DNA of 64,000 bases from Rhodoferax sp. GW822-FHT02A01 (GCF_038784515.1 NZ_CP152376.1:4588001-4652000), one strand, 5' to 3'; counted from the first letter of the stretch, positions 36,514-46,041 are shown. Translations and numbers: made by a program. Notes: generated by a model not told the origin, from the letters alone.

Positions 36514-37281
36514 CTAGGCAACGCCTGATTTTAGGGGGACAAAGTGCACAGCCTCCAGAATGGTTTGCCGTATCCCCACTACGGTCTTGTCCAATACCAG
36601 CAGCGACTGCCCTCCCGGCTTGCCATGACCACTCACGACCGGCGCAACCAATCGTCCGCCCACTGCCAGTTGGTCGATCCAGGCCTGTGGCACCGCCTCA
36701 CCACCTGCTGCGGAAATGATGCCTGCATAGGGCCCACCCTTGGCATAGCCCACCATGCCGTCACCAAAAAGCAAATGCACATTGGGCAACCTCATTGGGC
36801 GCAGGTTTTCGCGTGCCTTGTCATGCAAGCCGCGCAAACGCTCGATGCTGTAAACCTCGCTCGCCAGCAAACTCAGCACGGCAGCCTGGTAGCCACATCC
36901 TGTGCCAATCTCCAAAATCCGTCCAAGCCGCCCCTGCGCCCCATTGCGTAGCAGCTCGATCATGCGCGACACCACACCCGGCTTGGAAATGGTCTGCCCC
37001 AACCCAATGGGCAGACTGGTGTCTTCGTAAGCTTGATTGACCAATGCGCTGTCCACAAAGCGGTGGCGCTCCACCGTACCCATGGCGCTCAAAACGGCGC
37101 TGTCTTGCACTCCTTGCCTTTGCAAGAGTTGGACCATGCGCTGGCGGTGCGCCGCGGAATCCATACCCAACCCTTGCGGGCGGCCCGGGACGGTTGGATT
37201 GGAACCCGAACCTTTCGAGGCGGGCTTGGTAGCTGGCGGCGACGGATTCAGCCGCGCGGGGAATGAGGGTCTTTGCTTCAT
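36514..37281 (-). CDS. pcm: Protein-L-isoaspartate O-methyltransferase
   Basis: SAM-dependent repair of isoaspartyl residues. 255 residues; the first 40 are a Pro/Ser-rich extension absent from the E. coli protein, so a start near MDSAAHRQRM is possible. Motifs: HRFVDSALVNQAYEDTSLPIG, ILEIGTGCGYQAAVL, VYSIER. Part of surE-pcm-nlpD-rpoS. Confidence 0.93.
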   Translation of the reverse strand: MKQRPSFPARLNPSPPATKPASKGSGSNPTVPGRPQGLGMDSAAHRQRMVQLLQRQGVQDSAVLSAMGTVERHRFVDSALVNQAYEDTSLPIGLGQTISKPGVVSRMIELLRNGAQGRLGRILEIGTGCGYQAAVLSLLASEVYSIERLRGLHDKARENLRPMRLPNVHLLFGDGMVGYAKGGPYAGIISAAGGEAVPQAWIDQLAVGGRLVAPVVSGHGKPGGQSLLVLDKTVVGIRQTILEAVHFVPLKSGVA

Positions 37282-37293
37282 TCCTGTCGGTGG

Positions 37294-38058
37294 TCAAGCG
37301 CTGCCTTGCAGGCGCGCAGCAGTCTGGGCCCAGTAGCCCAGGTTGGCATGGTCCGTCAGATCCACCTGCAAAGGCGTGATAGCCACATGCCCGGTTGCCG
37401 TGGCGTGAAAGTCCGTCCCCTCCGCATCGTCCATCGCGCCACCAGCAGCACCTATCCAATACATGGTTTCACCGCGTGGATTGACCTGGGTGATGGCTTT
37501 CTCTGCTGCATGCCTACGCCCCAGACGACACAGTTTGGTGCGTCCGATCTGCTCGTATGGAAGGTTGGGAATGTTCACATTGAGCAGCCAAGGTTTGGAG
37601 CCAATCAGTTGCTGTTGTTGCATTCCCAGTACCAGCTCCCGGGCCTTGCGCGCCGCGCTTTCCAAATGCAGCCATTCACGCTGCACTTGGGAAAAAGCGA
37701 TCGCGGGAACTCCGAACAGATAGCCCTCCATGGCTGCGCCCACGGTACCGGAGTAAATGGTGTCATCCCCCATGTTGGCGCCATTGTTGATGCCGGACAC
37801 GACCAGATCCGGTCTGTAATCAAGCACGCCGGACAAGGCCAGGTGCACACAATCTGCCGGAGTGCCATTCACATAGCGGAATCCGTTTGATGCGGTGTGC
37901 ACGTAAAGGGGTGAATGCAGGGTCAGTGCGTTCGATTTGGCACTGTTATTGACCTCAGGGGCAATGACCTCGACCTGGGCGACGTCTTTGAGCGCCTCGT
38001 ATAAAGCCACTAAGCCGGCCGCCTGAAAGCCATCGTCGTTGGAAATGAGAATTTTCAT
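37294..38058 (-). CDS. surE: 5'/3'-nucleotidase SurE
   Basis: Metal-dependent nucleotidase and exopolyphosphatase of stationary-phase survival. 254 residues. [15 protein letters not shown] carries the metal-binding aspartates; [14 protein letters not shown] and [26 protein letters not shown] are diagnostic. First gene of the stationary-phase cluster. Confidence 0.96.
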   Translation of the reverse strand: MKILISNDDGFQAAGLVALYEALKDVAQVEVIAPEVNNSAKSNALTLHSPLYVHTASNGFRYVNGTPADCVHLALSGVLDYRPDLVVSGINNGANMGDDTIYSGTVGAAMEGYLFGVPAIAFSQVQREWLHLESAARKARELVLGMQQQQLIGSKPWLLNVNIPNLPYEQIGRTKLCRLGRRHAAEKAITQVNPRGETMYWIGAAGGAMDDAEGTDFHATATGHVAITPLQVDLTDHANLGYWAQTAARLQGSA

Positions 38059-38211
38059 GGTGTGCAGTTATTCACCCTGATTGTAGGTCTGGGTATCCCA
38101 TTGTGGGTCTGAAGGCATTGGCGGGTTCCATTTGCTTTCATTCAAAAAATTGCAACCTAGTCAACAATTTGAAGCAAATATTGGCAATCGTTTGAACCTT
38201 AGACTTTCATC

Positions 38212-38772
38212 ATGCGTTCCGAATCAATTGCAACCAAACGTTACAACCACTTGTCAATTATTTTGCATTGGCTGCTGGCTATTGCATTAGTTGCTATCTT
38301 TTGCTTTGGTTTGTATATGGCCGACTTGCCATTTTCACCACAGCGTCTGAAGCTCTTCAACTGGCATAAATGGGCTGGCATCACCATCCTGGCCTTATCT
38401 GCATTTCGCCTACTCTGGCGACTGACGCATGCTACGCCGCCCCTGCCTGCCTCCATTGAGATTTCCATGCCCGGTTGGCAGTTGTGGGCGCACAAGGCAA
38501 CACATGTCGCTCTATACGCACTGTTTTTCGTTGTTCCCCTTGTGGGTTGGGCATATACCTCTGCCACGGGCTTTCCTGTGGTGCTATTCGGTCAGTTCCC
38601 GTTGCCCGACTTTGTGTCACCGAGCAAAGAGTTGGCCGAATTGCTCAAACCCTGGCACAAATTCAGCGCCTACGCCATGGCCGCTTTGGTGGTCGTACAT
38701 GTGGGAGCCGCACTAAAGCATCACTTTGTCGACCGGGATGGCCTGCTCCAGCGCATGTCCTTGCGCAGTTAA
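38212..38772 (+). CDS. Cytochrome b561
   Basis: Inner-membrane di-heme b cytochrome of about 186 residues with four helices. Heme-ligand histidines lie in SIILHWLLAI, FNWHKWAGI, HKATHVALYA and KPWHKFSAYAM, and a late VVHVGAALKHH. CybB-type proteins oxidise quinol and in E. coli can pass electrons to superoxide. Two YceI genes follow; the pair cytochrome b561-YceI is common in proteobacteria. No obvious promoter element in 38,059-38,211 can be assigned with confidence. Confidence 0.88.
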   Translation: MRSESIATKRYNHLSIILHWLLAIALVAIFCFGLYMADLPFSPQRLKLFNWHKWAGITILALSAFRLLWRLTHATPPLPASIEISMPGWQLWAHKATHVALYALFFVVPLVGWAYTSATGFPVVLFGQFPLPDFVSPSKELAELLKPWHKFSAYAMAALVVVHVGAALKHHFVDRDGLLQRMSLRS

Positions 38773-38800
38773 GTCTCTCCCCAATTACCTGGAAATGACC

Positions 38801-39376
38801 ATGAAACCTCGCTCCACCCTCACACTGATATCACTGGCATTTGCTGGCTTACTTGCAGGCGGCTGTGCCTTTGCACAACAAAAGCTGATTCCTGCCCAAA
38901 GCGATATTGCTTTCACAACCAAGCAAATGGGCGTACCGCTCGAAGGCCACTTCAAGAAGTTTGACGCCCAGATCAGCTTCGATACCACCAAGCCCGAAAC
39001 AGCCAAGATCGCGTTCACCGTCGATACCGGTAGCGCAACTCTGGGTGCCCCCGAATCCGATGCGGAGCTTCCCAAGGCAACCTGGTTCAATATTGCCAAG
39101 TTTCCGCAAGCCACGTTCCAGTCTTCAAGCGTGAAGAGCCTGGGTGGCGGCAAGTTCCAGATCAACGGCAAGCTGACCATCAAGGGCAACGCCAAGGACG
39201 TTGAGATTCCCGTCGCTTTGACTCAGGCCAACGGCGCAACCACTGCCACCGGACAGTTCACGATTAAGCGTCTGAACTTCAAGATTGGCGAAAACGAGTG
39301 GGCCGACACCTCCATGGTGGCAGACGACGTACAAGTCAAATTCAAGCTCGCCGTCAGCGGCATGGGCAAGCTCTAA
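38801..39376 (+). CDS. Periplasmic YceI-family lipocalin-like protein (first copy)
   Basis: 191 residues with a signal peptide ending CAFA|QQ. YceI fold: IPAQSDIAFTTKQMG, PLEGHFKKFDAQISFD, KATWFNIAKFPQATFQS. Relatives bind isoprenoids such as quinone precursors in a hydrophobic barrel. I chose ATG 38801 over 38795 because GGAA is then eight bases away. Lies 28 bases after cytochrome b561. Confidence 0.88.
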   Translation: MKPRSTLTLISLAFAGLLAGGCAFAQQKLIPAQSDIAFTTKQMGVPLEGHFKKFDAQISFDTTKPETAKIAFTVDTGSATLGAPESDAELPKATWFNIAKFPQATFQSSSVKSLGGGKFQINGKLTIKGNAKDVEIPVALTQANGATTATGQFTIKRLNFKIGENEWADTSMVADDVQVKFKLAVSGMGKL

Positions 39377-39427
39377 ACCAAATTCCTCATTTCCTTTTCC
39401 CAACCACTAGTCTCAGGAGTATTTTTA

Positions 39428-40003
39428 ATGAACAAGACCATTTTGGCCCTTGCTGCAGCAACTGCCTTGCTCTCCAGCGTCGCACATGCAGAAGTCGCCA
39501 CATATGCGTTCGATCCAGCGCACACCTACGTGACGTTTGAAATCGGCCACTTCGGCACTTCGACCAACCGCGGTCGCTTCGACAAGAAGGAAGGCACCGC
39601 GCAACTCGACAAGGCCGGAAAGACTGGCAAGGTGGACGTGACCATCGACGTTACATCGATCAACACCGGCTTTGACGCCTTCAACAAACATCTGCAAAGC
39701 GCAGATTTGTTTGACGCTGCCAAGTACCCCACCATCAAGTTTGTAGGCGACAAGTTCACCTTCAACGGTGACAAGGTCAGCCAGATCAGCGGCAACCTGA
39801 CGTTGCTGGGCAAGACCCAACCCGTCACCCTCAAGGCCAACCAGTTCAATTGCTATGTGAACCCTATGGTCAAGCGCGAAACCTGTGGTGGTGACTTTGA
39901 AACCACCATCGACCGTACCCAATTCGGCATGGCTTACGGTATTGACTGGGGCTTTCCCAAGGATGTCCGTCTGGTGATCCAGGTTGAAGGCATCAAGCAA
40001 TAA
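39428..40003 (+). CDS. Periplasmic YceI-family lipocalin-like protein (second copy)
   Basis: 191 residues; signal peptide ending AHA|EVA. YAFDPAHTYVTFEIGHFG, GRFDKKEGTAQLD and KYPTIKFVGDKF place it in YceI. It differs clearly from the first copy (extra C-terminal NCYVNPMVKRETCGGDFET with a likely disulfide), so it is an ancient pair rather than a recent duplication. AGGAG precedes the ATG. Confidence 0.9.
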   Translation: MNKTILALAAATALLSSVAHAEVATYAFDPAHTYVTFEIGHFGTSTNRGRFDKKEGTAQLDKAGKTGKVDVTIDVTSINTGFDAFNKHLQSADLFDAAKYPTIKFVGDKFTFNGDKVSQISGNLTLLGKTQPVTLKANQFNCYVNPMVKRETCGGDFETTIDRTQFGMAYGIDWGFPKDVRLVIQVEGIKQ

Positions 40004-40020
40004 TACCTGACCCAAATAAG

Positions 40021-40058
40021 AAAAGCCTCGCTGCCGAAAAGCAGCGAGGCTTTTTTAC
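40021..40058. terminator. Bidirectional terminator between YceI and H-NS genes
   Basis: AAAGCCTCGCTGC pairs with GCAGCGAGGCTTT around CGAAAA, with a T-run on the plus side and A-run/T-run on the other. It serves the two convergent genes. Confidence 0.93.
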
Positions 40059-40067
40059 GTATTGACC

Positions 40068-40418
40068 TTAAGCGGCAATAAGAAACTGTTCTTTGGTCTG
40101 ACCTTGCGCGATCAGCGTGGCCAGCCATTTGGGGGTCAATCCACGGCCAGACCATGTCTCACCATTCGGACCACGGTACTTGGCAGCCACCGCAGCGGTA
40201 GCCTTCTTGACCTTGGCGGGCTTGTCGGAAGCAGCCTTGGCCTTGCGTCCGGGCTTTGCCTTGACCTTGGCGGACTGCAAGTCTTTCACAGTAATTCCGA
40301 AAGCAGCCATTTTTTGACGGATTTCAATAATCGTTGCCTCAAATTCCTTGGCACGAATCTCTTCAGCCTGCTTTTGCAAGCTGGCAATTTGGCTTTGCAG
40401 ATCGATCAGTTTAGACAT
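40068..40418 (-). CDS. H-NS family nucleoid protein
   Basis: DNA-bridging silencer of AT-rich genes. 116 residues: N-terminal coiled-coil oligomerisation region (1-50), a Lys/Ala-rich linker and the C-terminal DNA-binding motif YRGPNGETWSGRGLTPKWL, in the form found in Bordetella and Ralstonia relatives. ATG 40418 follows from the motif order; more upstream in-frame codons lie in AT-rich intergenic DNA. Confidence 0.93.
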   Translation of the reverse strand: MSKLIDLQSQIASLQKQAEEIRAKEFEATIIEIRQKMAAFGITVKDLQSAKVKAKPGRKAKAASDKPAKVKKATAAVAAKYRGPNGETWSGRGLTPKWLATLIAQGQTKEQFLIAA

Positions 40419-40777
40419 TATGTATTTTTCCAACAATGAAAGGGGTATCAAAGGTTCAGCAGAATCAACTCCACTGAAGGGGAAATGTACCACCATTTAA
40501 TAAAGACAGTAAATAGTTAGGAGTATCTTTCTTCAATTTGTTATACCTATTATTTGACATTCTCTCTATTGCGGCGCAGCAATTCCCAGTCATCTTTCGA
40601 CGTACAGATGACCTCCAGAAAACCAGTTCAAGCGAATTATCAATGTCCGTACGTTTATTAAATCCTTTCGATATAAAACTTCCGACAAGTCAAATAAAGA
40701 CCGGGAAATATTGACATAAGGCACTTGTCACACCGGGTGTGCCCGACTACCATGGTCCGAACCTGGAGGTTTTAGCC
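40419..40777. other. AT-rich intergenic region between H-NS and universal stress genes
   Basis: No gene is recognisable in this 359-base divergent gap. It is clearly more AT-rich than its surroundings, as expected of a promoter region that could itself be H-NS-bound. TTGACA lies at 40711-40716, and a perfect 13-base dyad CACACC-G-GGTGTG at 40729-40741, 36 bases before the universal stress gene. No fitting -10 box accompanies the TTGACA. Confidence 0.5.
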
Positions 40778-41215
40778 ATGTATAAATCAATTCTGCTGGC
40801 CTACGATGGCACCGAAGCCGGGCAGCGTGCTCTGTTGGAGAGTAAGGAAATTGCACAATGGAGTCATGCTGAGGTGTGGCTGGTGGCTGTCATGCCCTCC
40901 CCCGCCAATCTGGCAGGTTACGACGGCAGCATTTACATTCCGGAGATTGCCGAACGTGACAAGCAACGCTTTCAGACCATTCTGGACGACGGACTTGCTC
41001 GCATGGTGCAAGCGGGCTACCAAGCCCAAGGCCAGTTGCTCACAGGCGAAACCGTGCACGAAATTTCCGAATTTGCACGCAAGGCGCATGCAGATCTGAT
41101 CGTCGTCGGCCACAAACACTTGGATAGCTGGGCGGCGCGCTGGTGGCGCGGGTCCGTATCGGGCGCGTTGATCGAACATGCACCTTGCAGCGTACTGTGT
41201 GTGATTACCAATTGA
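40778..41215 (+). CDS. Universal stress protein (UspA family)
   Basis: 145-residue cytosolic protein. It begins MYKSILLAYDGTEAGQ and carries the ATP-loop pattern VVGHKH...GSVSGALIEHAPCSVLCV. Homologues assist survival in anoxia or starvation by ATP-dependent mechanisms that are not settled. TGGAGG seven bases ahead of ATG 40778 sets the start. Convergent with deoA; the two ends overlap by about ten bases. Confidence 0.9.
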   Translation: MYKSILLAYDGTEAGQRALLESKEIAQWSHAEVWLVAVMPSPANLAGYDGSIYIPEIAERDKQRFQTILDDGLARMVQAGYQAQGQLLTGETVHEISEFARKAHADLIVVGHKHLDSWAARWWRGSVSGALIEHAPCSVLCVITN

Positions 41216-42554
41216 GTCGTAGCGCGGCTTCAGCCCCATTGCCCACGCGCTCCACCATGGGAGACCGTGGTGTGACGGGCTGATCACCAATTTCGATCAA
41301 ACCCAGCAGGTTCTGTTGCGCTTCCAGGGCTGCGGAAGCGTCTGCTGCGTGGACAACTGCCAGGGTGTCGCCGACCTCCACGTGCTGACCGAGCTGAACC
41401 ATGTTGGACAGTCCCACCCGAGCGTCAATACGATCGATGACCCGTTGTCGGCCACCGCCCAACGCTATGACAATGAGACCAATATCACGCGTTTGCATGG
41501 CCTGTACCCACCCCGCACGCGGAGCCTTTACTATTTGTTGCACGGGTGCAGCCGACAAATAGCTGGTGTAGCGTTCACAGAAATCTGCTGGCCCGCCCAA
41601 CGCATGGACCATGCGCCCAAAGTGCTGCAAGGCACGCCCGCTATGCAATGCGTCGCCAGCCAAGCGCAGGCCATGGTCACCGTCCTTTGCCAGCCCACCG
41701 AGCTGAAGCAGTTCCGTGCCAAGTGCCAGCGTCACTTCCAGCAGACGCGGCTCCTGCCTCGCGCCGGCAAGAAACTCCACGGCCTCCCGCACCTCCAACG
41801 CGTTGCCACAACTGTCACCCAGCACCTGGTTCATGTCAGTGATCCAGGCCCGTGTGGGCAAGCCTGCGCCATTTGCCACGTGTACCAGCGAATGCGCCAA
41901 CTCCCGGGCTTGTTCCATTGTCGAAGCAAAGGCACCATTGCCTACCTTGACATCCATGACAAGGCCCTGCAAACCAGCCGCGAGCTTCTTGGAGAGAATG
42001 CTCGCGGTGATGAGCGCCATGGACTCGACCGTTGCAGTAACGTCCCGTATGGCATACAGGCGCCGGTCGGCCGGAGCAAGATCGGCACTTTGTCCCACGA
42101 TGGCGCACCCTGCGGTCTGCACAGTTTTGCGCAGGAGCTCGGTGTCCGGTGCAATCTGATAGCCGGGGATGCTCTCCAGCTTGTCCAGCGTGCCTCCGGT
42201 GTGTCCGAGCCCTCGTCCGGAAACCATGGGCACATACCCCCCACAGGCCGCAACAATGGGTGCCAGCATCAGGCTCACCTTGTCGCCCACGCCACCACTG
42301 GAATGTTTGTCCAACACCGGACCTGACAGATCCAGTCCACTCCAATCCATGACCTGACCGGATCGGGTCATGGCCTTGGTGAGGGCAACCGTCTCCTTGG
42401 CCGACATTCCTCGCAACAAAATGGCCATGGCCATTGCGGCGCACTGACCTTCGCTCCAGGCGCCGCTGACCAGACCTGCAACGAACATGTCTATTTCGGC
42501 CTCGCTCAAAGCCAGCCCATCACGCTTGCGGCGAATCACCTCCTGGGCCAGCAT
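41205..42554 (-). CDS. deoA: Thymidine phosphorylase
   Basis: Reversible phosphorolysis of thymidine and deoxyuridine. 449 residues. Family signature SGRGLGHTGGTLDKLESIPG, the substrate loop KHSSGGVGDK and C-terminal GWVQAMQTRDIG domain. Last gene of cdd-punA-deoC-deoA. Confidence 0.95.
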   Translation of the reverse strand: MLAQEVIRRKRDGLALSEAEIDMFVAGLVSGAWSEGQCAAMAMAILLRGMSAKETVALTKAMTRSGQVMDWSGLDLSGPVLDKHSSGGVGDKVSLMLAPIVAACGGYVPMVSGRGLGHTGGTLDKLESIPGYQIAPDTELLRKTVQTAGCAIVGQSADLAPADRRLYAIRDVTATVESMALITASILSKKLAAGLQGLVMDVKVGNGAFASTMEQARELAHSLVHVANGAGLPTRAWITDMNQVLGDSCGNALEVREAVEFLAGARQEPRLLEVTLALGTELLQLGGLAKDGDHGLRLAGDALHSGRALQHFGRMVHALGGPADFCERYTSYLSAAPVQQIVKAPRAGWVQAMQTRDIGLIVIALGGGRQRVIDRIDARVGLSNMVQLGQHVEVGDTLAVVHAADASAALEAQQNLLGLIEIGDQPVTPRSPMVERVGNGAEAALRLNW

Positions 42555-42567
42555 GCTGTTCGCGCTT

Positions 42568-43404
42568 TCAGTAGCTGCCCTGGAGCGCCTGCACAGCCGG
42601 TGCGTCGCCCGTCAGCACCGACTCAATATCCGCCAGAAGGCTGCTCGCCCCTATACGGAAGCGCTGCGGAGTGATTGCATCCGCGCCCAGAAATTCCTTC
42701 GTCAAAGCGATGTACAGCGCGGCGTCAGCCACTGTGCGTATCCCCCCCGAAGCCTTGAAACCCACACGTGATGCGGCAGCGGGGTCCGCCGCAATGGCTC
42801 CCAGCATGACGCGTGCTGCTTCCGGTGTTGCACTGACTTTGGTCTTGCCCGTACTGGTTTTCAGAAAATCCGCGCCAGCCGCCAGGCTCAGGCGCGAGGC
42901 TCGCAGAATGTGCGCGCCTCCAACCAGGGCGCCAGTTTCCAGAATCACCTTCAATCGTAAACCCTCACTGGCCTTGCGCGCAGCCGAAAGCAGCGAAACC
43001 GCCACCGCGTCATTGCCGGCCAGCAAATGCCCAAAGGGAATTACCAAGTCCACTTCTTGCGCACCACTCTGAACAATCTCGCCAATCTCGGCCAGAACGC
43101 GCTGCAGGTCTGCACTTCCGTCCGGAAAGTTGGCGACCGCCGCCACCGCGATATGCGCCGGCAATTGCTTTCGCGCAAAGGCGGCCAGACGTGGCCATAC
43201 ACAAACGGCTGCGACAGGCCCAAATCGGCTCTGCGCCCGACTGCACAGGGTCGCGATGTCAGATTCGGTGTCTGCCTCATTCAAGCTGGTCAGGTCCAGG
43301 CAGGACAGCGCCAGTCGCGTATTTGCCAATGACTGGCCCGGCGCGTCCAGCGAATTGGCTGCCTGCGTCACAACGGACACGATTTTTTTGGTGGTAGACA
43401 TCAT
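42568..43404 (-). CDS. deoC: Deoxyribose-phosphate aldolase
   Basis: Class I aldolase splitting 2-deoxyribose-5-phosphate. 278 residues. EVDLVIPFG, VILETGALVG and the Schiff-base lysine in DFLKTSTGKTK are present, and the SGGIRT phosphate loop. Two adjacent ATGs (43404, 43401) just overlap the preceding gene; either could be used. An earlier in-frame ATG at 43458 lies inside punA. Confidence 0.94.
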   Translation of the reverse strand: MMSTTKKIVSVVTQAANSLDAPGQSLANTRLALSCLDLTSLNEADTESDIATLCSRAQSRFGPVAAVCVWPRLAAFARKQLPAHIAVAAVANFPDGSADLQRVLAEIGEIVQSGAQEVDLVIPFGHLLAGNDAVAVSLLSAARKASEGLRLKVILETGALVGGAHILRASRLSLAAGADFLKTSTGKTKVSATPEAARVMLGAIAADPAAASRVGFKASGGIRTVADAALYIALTKEFLGADAITPQRFRIGASSLLADIESVLTGDAPAVQALQGSY

Positions 43405-43405
43405 T

Positions 43406-44212
43406 TCACTCAAATACAAGATTTCCAACGATATGGGCCAGAAGCTCACTCGCCCCACTGCTGGCAGCGGCGGCCTGACTCAAGGTATGGGCGTGGCTCA
43501 AATGCTCGTCTGAGAGCCCTGCCCCCATATTGGTAATCATCGACAGTGCCAAAACCCGCATTCCCAAATAGCGCGCCAAAATGGTTTCAGGCACCGTGCT
43601 CATGCCGACTGCGTCTGCGCCCAATTGGGCCAGCATACGTATTTCAGCAGGCGTTTCAAATTGCGGTCCAAAAGCCCATGCATAGATGCCGCTATGCAGA
43701 GATACACCCTGCTCCTGCGCCAGCTTCAAAGCCTGCGCCAACAGGACCGGGTCATAAGCCTTCATCATGTCCACAAAGCGTTGTGAACCCGTTTGCCCCA
43801 CCAAGGGTGAGCGCTGCGGCAGGTTGATGTGATCATTGATGAGCATCAAGCTGTGTGGCGGCATTCCGGCGCGCAAACTGCCCGCAGCGTTGGTCTGCAC
43901 CAGCACCCGGCACCCCAAGGCCTGCAAAGCCTGCAAAGGCGCATGCATGGCATCCACAGCGCCTGTCTCGTAGCCATGCTTGCGTCCGCTCATCACGGCA
44001 ACTGCATGGCTTCCCAAGCTGCCCAGCCACAGTTCTCCGCCATGTCCGGCTACCCCGGCCTGGGGGAATCCTGGCAAGTCCGCATAGGCGATCCGAACCG
44101 GCCGCTCCAGATAGTCCGTCAGGGTGTTCCAACCACTGCCCAGCACCACCGCTACAGTGGGCACGAATCCCGGCGCACGCTGCGCCACGATCTTCAGCGC
44201 GTCGTTCGTCAT
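43406..44212 (-). CDS. Purine nucleoside phosphorylase (trimeric class)
   Basis: Phosphorolysis of inosine, guanosine and deoxy forms. 268 residues. VAVVLGSGWNTLTDYL, MSGRKHGYETG, LVQTNAAGSL and AVGMSTVPETILARYLGMRVLALS assign it to the PNP-I (PunA/XapA) class rather than the hexameric DeoD. Its start overlaps the cdd stop (ATGA). Symbol punA or xapA both used for this class. Confidence 0.92.
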   Translation of the reverse strand: MTNDALKIVAQRAPGFVPTVAVVLGSGWNTLTDYLERPVRIAYADLPGFPQAGVAGHGGELWLGSLGSHAVAVMSGRKHGYETGAVDAMHAPLQALQALGCRVLVQTNAAGSLRAGMPPHSLMLINDHINLPQRSPLVGQTGSQRFVDMMKAYDPVLLAQALKLAQEQGVSLHSGIYAWAFGPQFETPAEIRMLAQLGADAVGMSTVPETILARYLGMRVLALSMITNMGAGLSDEHLSHAHTLSQAAAASSGASELLAHIVGNLVFE

Positions 44213-44649
44213 ACCGAGTCCAATTGGTCCGGACCGAAGCTGTGTGGCAGCAATTGCCCCAAGGTATGCACGGGCCCCAGCGTCTGTGCACTTGCCGAGT
44301 AGATTGGCGTGTCCGGACCAGCAAATTCACGTAGCTTCTGACGACAGCCGCCGCACGGCGTAACCCAGGCACTGCCGCTACCCACCAGCAGAACCGCGCT
44401 CACCCGACTGGCACCCGCCATCACCATAGCGCTGAGCGCGCTGGCCTCGGCACACCATCCTTGCGGATACGCGGCATTCTCCACATTGCAGCCGCTATGG
44501 ATGTCACCGTTTTCATCCAGCAAAGCCACGCCAACCTGGTAGCGCGAATACGGCGCGTAGGCCTTGGACTGCGCGGAGCGCGCCGCCGACCAGAGCGATT
44601 GAATCTGCTCCGCCGACAACTGCACCTCATGCCTGTTCGAATTCGTCAT
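44209..44649 (-). CDS. cdd: Cytidine deaminase
   Basis: Zinc enzyme converting cytidine to uridine. About 146 residues. Zinc ligands in WCAEASAL and TPCGGCRQ; YAPYSRYQVGVALL and NVENAAYPQG are typical. ATG 44649 (MTNSNRHEVQ) suits the family; ATG 44658 is also possible; neither has a strong SD. First gene of the salvage operon, divergent from the acyl-CoA dehydrogenase. Confidence 0.92.
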   Translation of the reverse strand: MTNSNRHEVQLSAEQIQSLWSAARSAQSKAYAPYSRYQVGVALLDENGDIHSGCNVENAAYPQGWCAEASALSAMVMAGASRVSAVLLVGSGSAWVTPCGGCRQKLREFAGPDTPIYSASAQTLGPVHTLGQLLPHSFGPDQLDSV

Positions 44650-44740
44650 GACAACCATGATAGCTGCCGGGGTCTCCAAAGCGACGCGAAATTCCATCAA
44701 ATGCCGCTATCTTCTCGACATGCTTTGACAGGAGTACATC

Positions 44741-45955
44741 GTGGACTTTGAACATTCACCCCGGGTAAAAGAATTGCAGCAAAAGCTGGGCACGTTCATG
44801 CAGGAACATGTGCTGCCCAATGAACATCGATTCAAGGAGCAACTTGCCAACGCACGATGGACTGCGCCCCCACTGATGCAGGAACTCAAGGCCAAGGCGC
44901 GTGCCCAGGGTTTGTGGAACCTGTTCATGCCCGGTCACGAGCATGGCGGCTGCGGGCTCACCAATGTGGAATATGCACCCCTGGCGGAAATCATGGGCCG
45001 CGTATTTTGGGCATCCGAGGTGTTCAACTGCAGCGCGCCGGACACCGGGAACATGGAAGTGTTCGCGCGATACGGCACGCCCGAACAGCAGGCGAAATGG
45101 CTCACACCCCTGCTGGCCGGTGAAATACGCTCGGCCTATCTGATGACCGAGCCCGCTGTAGGCTCCAGCGACGCCACCAACGTGGAACTGTCCATCCGTG
45201 CCGACGGCAACGACTACGTGATCAACGGTCGCAAATGGTTTGCCACTGGCGCCATGCACGAGGCCTGCAAGATTTTCATCGTGATGGGCAAGACCGATCC
45301 CGACAATCCCAACCGCCATATCCAGCAATCGCAGATTCTGGTGGAGCGCGATACGCCGGGACTGACCATCGTTCGCCCCCTGAGCACCATGGGCTACTGG
45401 GAAGAGCCACACGGCCACGCGGAGGTGGTCTTTGATGGTGTGCGCGTCCCCAAGTCCAATATCCTGCTGGGTGAAGGCCGCGGTTTCGAGATCGCGCAGG
45501 GCCGCCTGGGGCCGGGACGTATCCACCATTGCATGCGTGTGATCGGGGCCGCCCAACGCGCCCTGGAAACCGCCTGCCAACGCATCACCAGCCGCACTGT
45601 ATTTGGCAAGAAGCTGAGCGAGCAAGGTTCGGTACGCGAGAGCATTGCGCTCATGGCGTCCAAAGTGGAAATGTGCCGTCTGCTCACATTGCGTGCTGCC
45701 AACAAGATGGACAGCGAAGGCAACAAGGCCGCCATGGACCTGATCGCCATGGCCAAGATCATGGTGCCGCAATTGGGCTCGGAAGTCATAGACATGGCCA
45801 TTCAGATGCATGGCGCAGGCGGCCTGACGGAAGACTATTTTCTGGCTGAAGCCTTCAACTATGCACGCTGGTGCCGCATCGCGGACGGCCCGGACCAGGT
45901 GCACATGATGGCGTTGGGCAAGCAGGTGATTCGGGAGCTGGGATCTGGCCATTGA
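44741..45955 (+). CDS. Acyl-CoA dehydrogenase
   Basis: FAD enzyme of fatty-acid or branched acyl-CoA oxidation. 404 residues: N-terminal helical domain, middle beta domain (YLMTEPAVGSSDATN, NGRKWFATGA), C-terminal helical domain (GRIHHCMRVIGAAQRALE, QMHGAGGLTEDYFLAE). Resembles the ACAD10/11-like branch. Start is a GTG with AGGAG six bases upstream. Substrate not determined. Confidence 0.9.
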   Translation: MDFEHSPRVKELQQKLGTFMQEHVLPNEHRFKEQLANARWTAPPLMQELKAKARAQGLWNLFMPGHEHGGCGLTNVEYAPLAEIMGRVFWASEVFNCSAPDTGNMEVFARYGTPEQQAKWLTPLLAGEIRSAYLMTEPAVGSSDATNVELSIRADGNDYVINGRKWFATGAMHEACKIFIVMGKTDPDNPNRHIQQSQILVERDTPGLTIVRPLSTMGYWEEPHGHAEVVFDGVRVPKSNILLGEGRGFEIAQGRLGPGRIHHCMRVIGAAQRALETACQRITSRTVFGKKLSEQGSVRESIALMASKVEMCRLLTLRAANKMDSEGNKAAMDLIAMAKIMVPQLGSEVIDMAIQMHGAGGLTEDYFLAEAFNYARWCRIADGPDQVHMMALGKQVIRELGSGH

Positions 45956-46041
45956 GGCGGCGTGAACTGCGTCAGGTGTACGGAGCATCCAACCACATGC
46001 CGTTAGTCCGATCATCGGCAGTTCAATATCGGAGCTAACAC

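Noticed and set aside
40711..40724. FNR site upstream of the universal stress gene (TTGACATAAGGCAC)
   Set aside because: Only the left half-site matches; the right half is not a TCAA-type sequence.
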